Shown here: positions 8,854 through 16,408 of the stretch, piece after piece | Position numbering within the stretch: position 1 is the first letter of the stretch | Layout: each line of letters begins with the position of its first letter | Source: Haloarcula regularis | GTDB taxonomy: Archaea > Halobacteriota > Halobacteria > Halobacteriales > Haloarculaceae | Length of the DNA stretch: 64,000 bases | Direction of reading: 5' to 3' | Assembly (NCBI RefSeq): GCF_029338315.1 | Contig: NZ_CP119794.1 | Location: forward strand, 2,480,001-2,544,000 | The notes under the pieces: generated by a model | Database searches by the model: none | Told to the model about the DNA's origin: nothing | The model's input: the letters and a program-made list of their open reading frames with translations, nothing else | Program-made: the position numbers and the translations under genes

Positions 8854-10862
8854 AGCGTCACCACGTCGAGAATGTGGACGATGTTCCCGTCGCCCAGCAC
8901 GGCAGTTCCCGAGAGGCCCGCGGTCCCCGAGAGGATGCCCTCCAGGGGCTTGACCACCACCTCCTCCTGTGAGTTGACCGCGTCACAGTGCAGGGCGACC
9001 TGGCGCTCCGACTCGCGGATGCGCACGAGCATGCCGTCGCCGTTCGCGTGTGCCCCGTCGACGTCGAAGGTGTCGGCCAGGTGGATGACCGGGTAGATGT
9101 CGTCGTTGTGCTTGATTACCTCCTTGCCGTTGACCTGCTTGACGGTGCCGGTCCCGGTTATCTCGTCGACGTTCTTGATGGGGATGCCGTACTCCTCGTC
9201 GCCCACCTCGACGAACAGCACCTTCACGATGGCCATCGTCACCGGGAGGCGAAGCGCCACGGTGGTCCCCTCGCCGGGCGTCGAGTCGACGTCGACCGAC
9301 CCGTCCAGCTGGGTGACGGTGTCGTGGACGACGTCCATCCCGACCCCGCGGCCGCTGGTGTCGGTCACCTCGTCGGCCGTCGAGAAGCCCGGATGGAAGA
9401 TGAGGTCGTATATCGAGGAGTCGTCCATCGCCTCCAGCTCCTCGGGCGAGCGGACGCCTTTCTCGATGGCCTTGTTCTTGATGCCATCGACGTCGAGGCC
9501 GGCCCCGTCGTCTTCGACCTCGATGATGACGTGATCGCGCTCGCGGGAGGCCCGCAGCGTGATGTGGCCCGTCGGGTCCTTTCCGGCGGCCTCGCGCTCC
9601 CCGGGGCTCTCGATGCCGTGGTCTACCGAGTTGCGCAGGATGTGCATCAGCGGGTCCGATATCTCGGTGAGGATGGTCCGGTCGAGCTCGATGTCCTCGC
9701 CCTCGATCTCGAAGTCGACGTCTTTCTCCAGTTCGCGGGCGAGGTCGCGGACCAGGCGCGGGAACTTCCCGACGACCTTCTTCAGCGGGATGAGCCGCAT
9801 GTCCATCACCGTGTTCTGGAGGTTCGCGGTGATCTTGTCCAGCTCGTTCAGCGTCTCGCCCGCCGAGTCCACGTCGTCCTGCTCGACGGCCCGGCGGAGC
9901 TTGATGCGACTGGTGACCAGCTGCTCGACGAGGCCGTGCAGGTCGTCGAGCTGGTCGACGTCGACGCGGACCGACTTGATCTCGTCGACGCTGTGCTCGT
10001 CGTCCGTCGCGCTGCTGGATGCACTGGCGCCCGCCCCTCCGGTGCTGGAATCGTCGCCGTCAGTCTCGCCGCCCGAGTCGTCGGTGTCGGTCGCGTCGTC
10101 TCCGCCCGTCCCGGCGAGCGCGTCGGTCACGTCCGTCGCCTCGAAGGCGTCGATCTTCCCGATAGAACCGAGTTCGGCGTCGACGGTCGCGGCGTCGACG
10201 GCGTCGAGGTAGAGGACGAACGTCTCGTCGAACTCGCCGTCCTCGATGTCCGCCCGGTCCGGTTCGAACGCGAGGACGTCGAAGGCTTCCTCGACGGCCT
10301 CCATCGCCAGCATCGCGTCGACGCCGGGCATGTCCGACTCGCCGATGTCGACGGTCACGTGGACGACCTGTCCGTCGGCGTCGTCGGCGTCAACGTCCGC
10401 TTCGACCGACACGGCGTCGGCGCGCTCGTCGTCGGCCGCCGTCTCGGTCCCGCCGTCGTCCCCTGTCGACCCCGCCGCGCTGGCCCCCTCCTCGAGGACC
10501 GCACGCAGCTGCTCGACCATCTCGTCGGTGTCCGTCTGTGACTCGCCCTCGGCCTCGATCTCGTTGACGATGACCTCGATCTGGTCGACGCCGGCAAAGA
10601 CCAAGTCCATCACATCCGCGGTCACCTCCATCTCGCCCTGACGCATCGCGTCGAGGAGGTCCTCGACGGCGTGGGCCAGGTTCGCGGCGTCGTCGAAGCC
10701 CATTGCACCGAAGTTCCCCTTCAGCGTGTGTGCCGTCCGAAAGATGGAGTCCATCGCCTCCCGGTCCGACGGGTCGGACTCCAAATCGAGCAGCGAGTTG
10801 TTCAGTTCCGTTATCGCCTCTTCGCTCTCGCGGATGAACGCGTCGAGATACTGATCGTCCAT
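8850..10862 (-). CDS. cheA: Chemotaxis histidine kinase CheA
   Basis: 670 aa. In order: a P1 HPt domain with the phosphorylated His45 in 'RTAHTLKGNFGAMGF'; a P2-like response-regulator docking domain around 165-255; a low-complexity Asp/Ser linker; the P3 dimerisation helices ('LHGLVEQLVTSRIKLRRAVE'); the P4 ATPase with N box 'ILRNSVDHGIE', G1 'VEDDGAGLD' and G2 'GRGVGMDVV'; and a P5 CheW-like domain at the C-terminus. It receives signals through CheW and transducers and phosphorylates CheY and CheB. Start codon overlaps the cheB stop by one base (TAATG). Confidence 0.96.
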   Translation of the reverse strand: MDDQYLDAFIRESEEAITELNNSLLDLESDPSDREAMDSIFRTAHTLKGNFGAMGFDDAANLAHAVEDLLDAMRQGEMEVTADVMDLVFAGVDQIEVIVNEIEAEGESQTDTDEMVEQLRAVLEEGASAAGSTGDDGGTETAADDERADAVSVEADVDADDADGQVVHVTVDIGESDMPGVDAMLAMEAVEEAFDVLAFEPDRADIEDGEFDETFVLYLDAVDAATVDAELGSIGKIDAFEATDVTDALAGTGGDDATDTDDSGGETDGDDSSTGGAGASASSSATDDEHSVDEIKSVRVDVDQLDDLHGLVEQLVTSRIKLRRAVEQDDVDSAGETLNELDKITANLQNTVMDMRLIPLKKVVGKFPRLVRDLARELEKDVDFEIEGEDIELDRTILTEISDPLMHILRNSVDHGIESPGEREAAGKDPTGHITLRASRERDHVIIEVEDDGAGLDVDGIKNKAIEKGVRSPEELEAMDDSSIYDLIFHPGFSTADEVTDTSGRGVGMDVVHDTVTQLDGSVDVDSTPGEGTTVALRLPVTMAIVKVLFVEVGDEEYGIPIKNVDEITGTGTVKQVNGKEVIKHNDDIYPVIHLADTFDVDGAHANGDGMLVRIRESERQVALHCDAVNSQEEVVVKPLEGILSGTAGLSGTAVLGDGNIVHILDVVTL

Positions 10863-11983
10863 TATCTGGTCACCTCAGTTATCGTATCGAGAATGCCGCC
10901 TGCGATCTCCTCTATCGGGAGCACGTCGTCCACACAGCCCGTCTCGACGGCGCGTTTCGGCATCCCGTAGACGGCCGACGTCGCCTCGTCCTGTGCGATG
11001 GTATGGCCGCCGGCCTCCTTGACTGCGCGGATGCCGTCGGCCCCGTCGCCGCCCATCCCGGTGAGGATGACCCCGACGAGCGGGTCGTCGATGGTGGCCG
11101 CCGCCGTCTCCATGGTCACGTCGACGGCCGGCCGGACGCTGTTGACCGGCGGGTCCTGGTTCAGCTTCACCCGGAGCCGGCCGTTCCGGTAGTTCTTGAC
11201 CGCCATGTGGTAGTCCCCGGCGGCGACCATCGCCTCGCCGCCGGCGAGCCGGGCCCCGTCCCGGGCCTCCCGGACGTCGTAGTCGCTGCGGGCGTCGATG
11301 CGCTCGGCGAACCGGCCGGTGAACCCCTCCGGCATGTGCTGAACGATGAGGACCCGGAGATCGGCGTCCCGCGGCAGCGCCGCCATGACCGTCTCGACCA
11401 TCTTCGGGCCGCCGGTCGAGGAACCGACCAGCAGCGTCGGGTTCTCGACGAACGCCTGCTCGCCGGTCCGGCGGTCGCTCCGGCCCGCCCCGCTGCTCGT
11501 GGTGGTCCTCGATCCCGTGCCGGTCGACGCGGTGGCGGTCGCCCCGCCAGTCCGGCCTGCGGACGCCTGTTCGGCGACGTCCACCTCGGCGACGGAGGTG
11601 ACGATGTCGACCAGCTGGTCTTTCAGCCGGGACATCTCCATCGACACCTCACCGCCGGGCTTGGTGAAGAAGTCGACGGCGCCCTTATCGAGCGCCTCGA
11701 ATGTGACGTCGGCGTTCTCGTCGGTGTGTGCCGACAGCATCAACACCGGCACCGGGTGGTCGGCCATGATCCGTTCGGTGGCTTCGATGCCGTCCATCTC
11801 GGGCATCTCGACGTCCATCGTCACGACGTCGGGATCGTGCTCGCCGACCGCATCGACGGCTTCGACCCCGTTGCGGGCCTGTGCCACGACGTTGATTCCC
11901 CCATCGTCGAGGATGTCGGAGATGACGCTCCGCATGAAGTGTGAGTCGTCGGCGACGACGGCGCGCGCGGTCTCCCCGACCAT
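10862..11983 (-). CDS. cheB: Chemotaxis response regulator methylesterase CheB
   Basis: 373 aa if the ATG complementary to 11981-11983 is used; a GTG lies two codons upstream. The N-terminal receiver domain has 'VVADDSHFMR' and the phospho-acceptor Asp in 'VVTMDVEMPEMDG'. A Ser/Thr/Gly linker leads to the esterase domain, with 'VGSSTGGPK' (nucleophile Ser), 'IVQHMPEGFTGRFAERID' (His) and 'LTGMGGDGADG' (Asp). It removes methyl groups from transducers and deamidates Gln. It is the first gene of the leftward che operon. Confidence 0.95.
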   Translation of the reverse strand: MVGETARAVVADDSHFMRSVISDILDDGGINVVAQARNGVEAVDAVGEHDPDVVTMDVEMPEMDGIEATERIMADHPVPVLMLSAHTDENADVTFEALDKGAVDFFTKPGGEVSMEMSRLKDQLVDIVTSVAEVDVAEQASAGRTGGATATASTGTGSRTTTSSGAGRSDRRTGEQAFVENPTLLVGSSTGGPKMVETVMAALPRDADLRVLIVQHMPEGFTGRFAERIDARSDYDVREARDGARLAGGEAMVAAGDYHMAVKNYRNGRLRVKLNQDPPVNSVRPAVDVTMETAAATIDDPLVGVILTGMGGDGADGIRAVKEAGGHTIAQDEATSAVYGMPKRAVETGCVDDVLPIEEIAGGILDTITEVTR

Positions 11984-12111
11984 CGTCACGGCCGCTCTCC
12001 TACTCTAGACACGCTCGACACACGGGCCCCTCGCATACCTACTCTGAAGTCGAGTCCGGCCCCGAAATAAAGACTCCGCCCGCGTAATCAAAGTCGATAA
12101 TCCAGCAGGCA

Positions 12112-12120
12112 GTTTTATAC
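12112..12120 (+). promoter_or_regulatory. TATA-box promoter of cheW
   Basis: 'gttttatac' lies about 45 nt before the cheW ATG within the 179-bp divergent cheB/cheW intergenic region. It is the strongest T/A-rich element there and fits a haloarchaeal TATA box. A matching leftward element for cheB was not clear to me. Confidence 0.6.
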
Positions 12121-12162
12121 GGGGCTGTTTCCCTACGTTCTGGTACGTATCCCGGAGCACCT

Positions 12163-12597
12163 ATGTCAGCACAGTCAGGCACGACCGGCCAGGTCCTCGA
12201 ATTCAAACTCGGGACCGAGACCTACAGCGTGAGCATCGACTACGTGACCGAGATCGTCGACGTCGGGGAGTTGACGAAGGTCCCCAACGCGCCGTCGTAC
12301 GTCGAGGGCGTGATGGACCTGCGCGGCCGGACGACGTCTATCGTCGACCCGAAGGCGGTCTTCGGCCTCGACGACGACGGCGAGGGCCGTCGAATCATCG
12401 TCTTCGATCCGGACATCGTCCAGGAGCAAAGCGCCGTCGGCTGGCTGGTCGACGAGGTGTTCCAGGTCGTCCAGGTCGATCCGGAACAGGTCGACCGGTC
12501 GCCGGGTGACGACACCGGGTCCATCCGCGGGGTCGTCAAGCGCGACGACGACTTCGTCATCTGGGTGGATCCGGCCGTCGTCCACGCTCGTGACTGA
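12163..12597 (+). CDS. cheW: Chemotaxis coupling protein CheW
   Basis: 144 aa from the ATG at 12163. It is one CheW domain: 'VLEFKLGTETYSVSIDYV', 'LTKVPNAPSYVEGVMDLRG' (the conserved 'VPN.P.fv.GvinlRG' signature) and 'IVFDPD'. It bridges transducers to CheA in the signalling array. It is transcribed away from the cheB operon. Confidence 0.95.
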   Translation: MSAQSGTTGQVLEFKLGTETYSVSIDYVTEIVDVGELTKVPNAPSYVEGVMDLRGRTTSIVDPKAVFGLDDDGEGRRIIVFDPDIVQEQSAVGWLVDEVFQVVQVDPEQVDRSPGDDTGSIRGVVKRDDDFVIWVDPAVVHARD

Positions 12598-12702
12598 GAC
12601 GCCACGCGTCGGCCGATTCGTCGCTCGGGCTCCACACCGGGTCGATACGATTTTTGTCACCACTGACGAACACGCACACCACTGCACCATTCGAACGAAC
12701 CA

Positions 12703-13428
12703 ATGATTCAACTCACACAGACGGGCATCGACGGACTCGACGACATTCTGAACGGCGGTATCGTGACCAACTCGACGACGCTTGTCAGCGGGAACCCAGG
12801 GGCCGGGAAGTCGATTCTCTGTCTCCAGTACATCTACAACGGGGTCGACGAGTTCGGCGAGAGCGGCATCTACCTCACGTTCGAGGAGAACGCGTCCGAC
12901 CTCCGGGAGGCCGCGGAGTCGCTCGGCTTCGACAAGTGGCCGGAGTACGTCGCCGACGGGAAGATAAAGGTGTACGACAAGCAGGTCCTCCTGCGCGAGA
13001 ACGACTTCTCCTCGTCGATCGATCTCCTCCTCGACGACCTGGAGGACGACCAGTACGACCGGCTCGTCCTCGACTCGCTCGCCATGTTCGAGCTCTTCTT
13101 CGACGACGAGATGGAAAAACGCACGTACCTCCTGAAGTTCACCGACATCCTCCGGGAGAACGGGCTGACCTCCCTGATCACCAACGAACAGGGATCGAGG
13201 TTTCCGGACACCGACATCGGCCTCGCGAACTACCTGACCGACGGGAACATCTACCTCATCCAGACTCCGACCGACTCCGGCGTGAACCGGTACGTCTGGG
13301 TCGCGAAGATGCGCAAGCAGAACATCGAGACGGACATCTTCCCGATGGAGATCGACTGGGGCGGCATCCAGATCCACCCAAGCGCTAGCGCCTTCTCGAT
13401 GATGGGTGAGGGCGATCCCCCGATATAA
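12703..13428 (+). CDS. RAD55/KaiC-like RecA-superfamily ATPase
   Basis: 241 aa from the ATG at 12703. Walker A is 'SGNPGAGKS' near residues 29-37; Walker B-like 'DRLVLDSLAMFEL' is near 120. It is a single KaiC/RadA-like domain with no second domain, like the archaeal RAD55 family and the archaellum ATPase ArlH, with which it shares 'TGIDGLDDILNGGI'-type opening logic. Its place between cheW and the archaellin gene suggests a motility-linked switch or scaffold, but no role is established. Confidence 0.82.
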   Translation: MIQLTQTGIDGLDDILNGGIVTNSTTLVSGNPGAGKSILCLQYIYNGVDEFGESGIYLTFEENASDLREAAESLGFDKWPEYVADGKIKVYDKQVLLRENDFSSSIDLLLDDLEDDQYDRLVLDSLAMFELFFDDEMEKRTYLLKFTDILRENGLTSLITNEQGSRFPDTDIGLANYLTDGNIYLIQTPTDSGVNRYVWVAKMRKQNIETDIFPMEIDWGGIQIHPSASAFSMMGEGDPPI

Positions 13429-13568
13429 GGGGCTATTTCCACATTATCAGGGTCATATCTCCATTATTATATAGTGAAATGGACGTCTCGTGGCCTCTAG
13501 GCCGAGAATTGCACTGAATCGGCGACTCTCTCAATGGCGGTGTTTTCAGCCGGCTATCATCGTCGATA

Positions 13569-13577
13569 GTTTTATTA
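13569..13577 (+). promoter_or_regulatory. TATA box for the winged-helix gene
   Basis: 'gttttatta' is centred about 31 nt before the ATG at 13604. This spacing predicts a leaderless or nearly leaderless transcript. Confidence 0.55.
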
Positions 13578-13603
13578 TCGGAAAAATTCATGTTTTGATA
13601 ACG

Positions 13604-13939
13604 ATGTCCTCAGCGGATATTCTCCAGACTCTGGGGAACAAATACAGCGCCGAGATACTCGACGCGACCGACGAGCCGGTGTCGGCCCAAGAGCTGAGCG
13701 ACGAGCTCGGTATCCCGATCGCGACCTGCTACCGTCGCATCGACGAACTGACCGAGCACGACCTGCTCGAACTCCACGACAACATCCTCTCGGACGACCG
13801 CCGTCGAATCAAAGTCTACCGCCGGAACGTCGACCAGGTCTGTGTCGACTTCGAGGAGGAACTGTCGGTCAACGTCGAGGAACGTTCGGAAGTGACGAAC
13901 AAGCTCGACGAGGCCTGGCGCACGCTCTCCGACGGCTAG
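13604..13939 (+). CDS. ArsR-like winged-helix transcriptional regulator
   Basis: 111 aa from the ATG at 13604; an upstream extension of the frame (13490) is implausible because the TATA box lies inside it. The DNA-binding domain is clear: 'KYSAEILDATDEPVSAQEL' followed by the recognition-helix region 'GIPIATCYRRIDELTEHDLL' and a wing 'DDRRRIKVYRRN'. It is placed just upstream of the archaellin gene, like other wHTH regulators of archaeal motility (EarA/ArnR-type roles by analogy only), so it is a candidate regulator of arlB and nearby genes. Confidence 0.82.
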   Translation: MSSADILQTLGNKYSAEILDATDEPVSAQELSDELGIPIATCYRRIDELTEHDLLELHDNILSDDRRRIKVYRRNVDQVCVDFEEELSVNVEERSEVTNKLDEAWRTLSDG

Positions 13940-14058
13940 GTCCCTTCTCGACCCGCTCTCCTCTGTCGGTTCTCCCGATATCACCTATGTTGTTTCGGTT
14001 ATCACGATAGATATTTTCGTGCGTGGATTTAAGACCGGCCTTCCTGTATCCCAGGGTA

Positions 14059-14340
14059 ATGCCGGTAATCGAACTTCTCTACGCCATCACGACGCTGGTG
14101 TTCGTCGTCGCTGGCCTCACGATGGTCGGGATGGCGATGCGGGCGTACGTCCAGACATCACGGGAGGCGATGCTCCACCTCTCGCTCGGCTTCTCGCTCG
14201 CCGTCGCGGGCGCAGCGGCCACCATGATCAGCGCGTTCATCAACGACTTCGAGGGCGTCAAGTCGCTTCTCCTGGTCAACAGCGGACTCACGACCTTCGG
14301 CTACCTGTTCGTGATGTACAGCCTCATCACGTACGAGTGA
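14059..14340 (+). CDS. Small three-helix membrane protein (DUF7521-like)
   Basis: 93 aa from the ATG at 14059. Three predicted transmembrane helices: about residues 3-25 ('LLYAITTLVFVVAGLTMVGM'), 40-62 and 69-90. Similar small membrane proteins are often found beside wHTH regulators in haloarchaea, as here, and I recall the family label DUF7521. No known activity; a membrane partner of the adjacent regulator is a reasonable guess. Confidence 0.7.
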   Translation: MPVIELLYAITTLVFVVAGLTMVGMAMRAYVQTSREAMLHLSLGFSLAVAGAAATMISAFINDFEGVKSLLLVNSGLTTFGYLFVMYSLITYE

Positions 14341-14604
14341 CCGTGCGTACGAGGCGGAGACACGGCCGGCTACCGCGCTCTGAAAATCGTTTTCACGCGT
14401 GATTTCGATTCAAGTGACGATTTCACCGCTGAATCGAGTGCGTACATCTCCAATCGAAACGAACCCGGTTTCAGACACTCTCTGGGTGGAATATACCCGT
14501 TTCAACGGCTGAAAACCGCGTTATCAGTACGGATATTTCGGGGGGAGGTATTATTACCGACGACTCAAATTGTCCCGATAGGGTCAGACAGACCCGGAAT
14601 ATCC
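14341..14604. other. Archaellin upstream region rich in inverted repeats
   Basis: This 264-bp non-coding stretch holds several perfect inverted repeats: 'gaaaatcgttttc' at 14382-14394; CGATTCA (14406-14412) with TGAATCG (14430-14436); and GAAAC (14456-14460) with GTTTC (14468-14472). A TATA-like 'tattatta' near 14549-14557 precedes arlB. It combines terminator-like and operator-like structure for the neighbours. Confidence 0.7.
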
Positions 14605-15243
14605 ATGTTCACGGAACACACGAACGACGACGACCGCGGGCAGGTCGGGATCGGCACGCTCATCGTGTTCATCGCGATGGTGCTTGTCGCCGCGATCGCC
14701 GCGGGCGTCCTGATCAACACGGCCGGCTTCCTGCAGAGCAGCGCCGAGGAGACCGGACAACAGAGCAGTGACCAAGTGACGAACCGACTCGACGTTGTGA
14801 ATACCGTTGGTGATGTCTCAGGGTCAAATATAAACGAAGTTACGATAACGGTCAAGCGCGCACCAGGCGCCAACAACATCGACCTTTCGTCCACGACCCT
14901 TCAGGCAGTCCACTCGTCCGGCTCAAATGATCTAACGTTCGGAGAGGTGACCAGTGATGGATTCGGTTCGAACAGTGACGGTAGTACCGAATTCGACGTC
15001 AGCGAAGTTCAGGACGACGGTGGGGACTCAATCACCACCGGGAGCCCGGGCTCTGCAGTGCTGAACGACCCCGCCGACCGGGCCCAGATTCACATCGACA
15101 CCAGCTCCTCTGGTATCACCAGTGGATCCTTCGCAGAAGGTAACACGATGACGATCAGAATCAACACCCAGTCCGGTGGCACGACCGAAGTTCGACTCGT
15201 GGTTCCGGAGACCCTGTCTGGAAACTCCGCCGTCACGCTGTAA
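14605..15243 (+). CDS. arlB: Archaellin (archaellum filament subunit)
   Basis: 212 aa from the ATG at 14605. It has a type-IV-pilin-like class III signal: short acidic leader '[12 protein letters not shown]', predicted cleavage by the ArlK/PibD peptidase after Gly12, then '[20 protein letters not shown]', the near-invariant haloarchaeal archaellin N-terminal helix. The remainder is a Ser/Thr/Asp/Gly-rich beta domain that forms the filament surface, with N-glycosylation sequons possible (for example 'NSDGS' is not one; 'GNSAV' near the end is not one either). Only this single archaellin gene is present in the cluster. Confidence 0.95.
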   Translation: MFTEHTNDDDRGQVGIGTLIVFIAMVLVAAIAAGVLINTAGFLQSSAEETGQQSSDQVTNRLDVVNTVGDVSGSNINEVTITVKRAPGANNIDLSSTTLQAVHSSGSNDLTFGEVTSDGFGSNSDGSTEFDVSEVQDDGGDSITTGSPGSAVLNDPADRAQIHIDTSSSGITSGSFAEGNTMTIRINTQSGGTTEVRLVVPETLSGNSAVTL

Positions 15244-15288
15244 CTCGGCGCACTCTTTCGATTTCTCTCGCACCCCGACCAGCGACGG

Positions 15289-15297
15289 AATTATACC
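15289..15297 (+). promoter_or_regulatory. TATA box of the gene at 15314
   Basis: 'aattatacc' ends ~17 nt before the ATG at 15314, with its centre ~21-25 nt upstream, which fits a leaderless transcript separate from arlB. Confidence 0.5.
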
Positions 15298-15313
15298 CCT
15301 GGTTCACACACAT

Positions 15314-15889
15314 ATGAGCATGGCACAGGGGTCAGACGAGGGTAACCCGGAAGACGGCAAGATTCTCTCCCCTGAAGAGCTCGACATCGCCGACGACGAA
15401 CACGTCACCCAGTTAGACGAGAGTCGGTACGTCGTCTCCTCGGACGTCAGGACCGAGGACTCGCCTGGCACGCAAGCGACGCCGTCGCCGGATCCTGAAC
15501 CCGACCCCGAACCGCAACCGGAGCCCGAGACGCCGGAATTTACTGACGCGAACGTCCACGAGTGGCTCGCCGACCAGATGGACGAATCGAATGCCCGCTA
15601 CGGCTTCGACGTGACGGCGAAGTTCGACGGCGGCGTCGACCAGCAAAAGCTCGTCTCGAACGACATCGTCACGGTCTTCGAGAGCCTGCTGCTCTGGTAC
15701 GCCCGGCAACTCGACGGGTCGACGCCCGTCGAGGAGGTGCTGGGGATTCTCCTCTCGCAGTCGAACGTCCCCGTTCGCTATCCGTCCTCGACCATCCGGG
15801 ACCTCGTCGAGTCGACGAACCTCGGCCCGGACGACACCGTCGCGGACCTCATGGCGGCCGTCGACGACGAGGACGGCCTCGAACTCTGA
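15314..15889 (+). CDS. Conserved haloarchaeal protein (DUF7500-like) beside archaellin
   Basis: 191 aa from the ATG at 15314 (a second ATG two codons later is equally possible). The N-terminal segment 'KILSPEELDIADDEHVTQL' with 'DESRYVVSSD' is a motif I associate with DUF7500. A Pro/Glu/Asp spacer ('PDPEPDPEPQPEPE') is followed by an all-helical C-terminal domain. No membrane helix. The Pro/acidic spacer resembles the one in ArlCE. Function unknown; its position suggests an accessory role in motility. Confidence 0.6.
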   Translation: MSMAQGSDEGNPEDGKILSPEELDIADDEHVTQLDESRYVVSSDVRTEDSPGTQATPSPDPEPDPEPQPEPETPEFTDANVHEWLADQMDESNARYGFDVTAKFDGGVDQQKLVSNDIVTVFESLLLWYARQLDGSTPVEEVLGILLSQSNVPVRYPSSTIRDLVESTNLGPDDTVADLMAAVDDEDGLEL

Positions 15890-15931
15890 GCGGCGGGAGG
15901 TTTAAATCCGGGCGTCGACGTTGGTGGGGTA

Positions 15932-16408
15932 ATGGCCGGAGGGCACCCGCATCTGTTGCTCGCTGTGGTCATCGCAGTGTCACTCGTCGCCACCGGTCCG
16001 CTTGTCGGCGTCGACGCGACGGGGCCGCCGGCCACCGACTTCGGCGACGGGACGGCGTCGGTTTCCGACGTGACCGTCGAAACCGGCGAACTCGCCGTCA
16101 CGGCCGGCCGGTTCGGGACCGACGTCGACTACCTCCGTGTCCCCGCGGCCGTCGTCGACGTCGAGTCGGTCTCGGGCCGCCCCCGACTCGTCTACGTCGT
16201 CGCGGTGCCGGCGCTCGACCTGTCGCTCACCGAGCAAGCGGTGCTCACGTCGACGTCGACGACGCGACTGGACCCGGACGACCGCGGCTTCGAGCGCGGG
16301 AGTCTCGCTAACGAATCCTACGACGCGACACTCACCGTCCGGGTCCAGAGTTTCACCGAGTCGACGACCGTCTACCGGGAGAACGTCACCGTCGAGGTGG
16401 AAACCTGA
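15932..16408 (+). CDS. Predicted secreted or membrane-anchored hypothetical protein
   Basis: 158 aa from the ATG at 15932. The N-terminal 'HPHLLLAVVIAVSLVATGPL' is a Sec-type signal or anchor, followed by a Thr/Val/Asp-rich beta domain. No family recognised. Its TGA overlaps the ATG of the next gene (16408), so the two are translationally coupled and probably work together at the cell surface. Confidence 0.7.
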   Translation: MAGGHPHLLLAVVIAVSLVATGPLVGVDATGPPATDFGDGTASVSDVTVETGELAVTAGRFGTDVDYLRVPAAVVDVESVSGRPRLVYVVAVPALDLSLTEQAVLTSTSTTRLDPDDRGFERGSLANESYDATLTVRVQSFTESTTVYRENVTVEVET

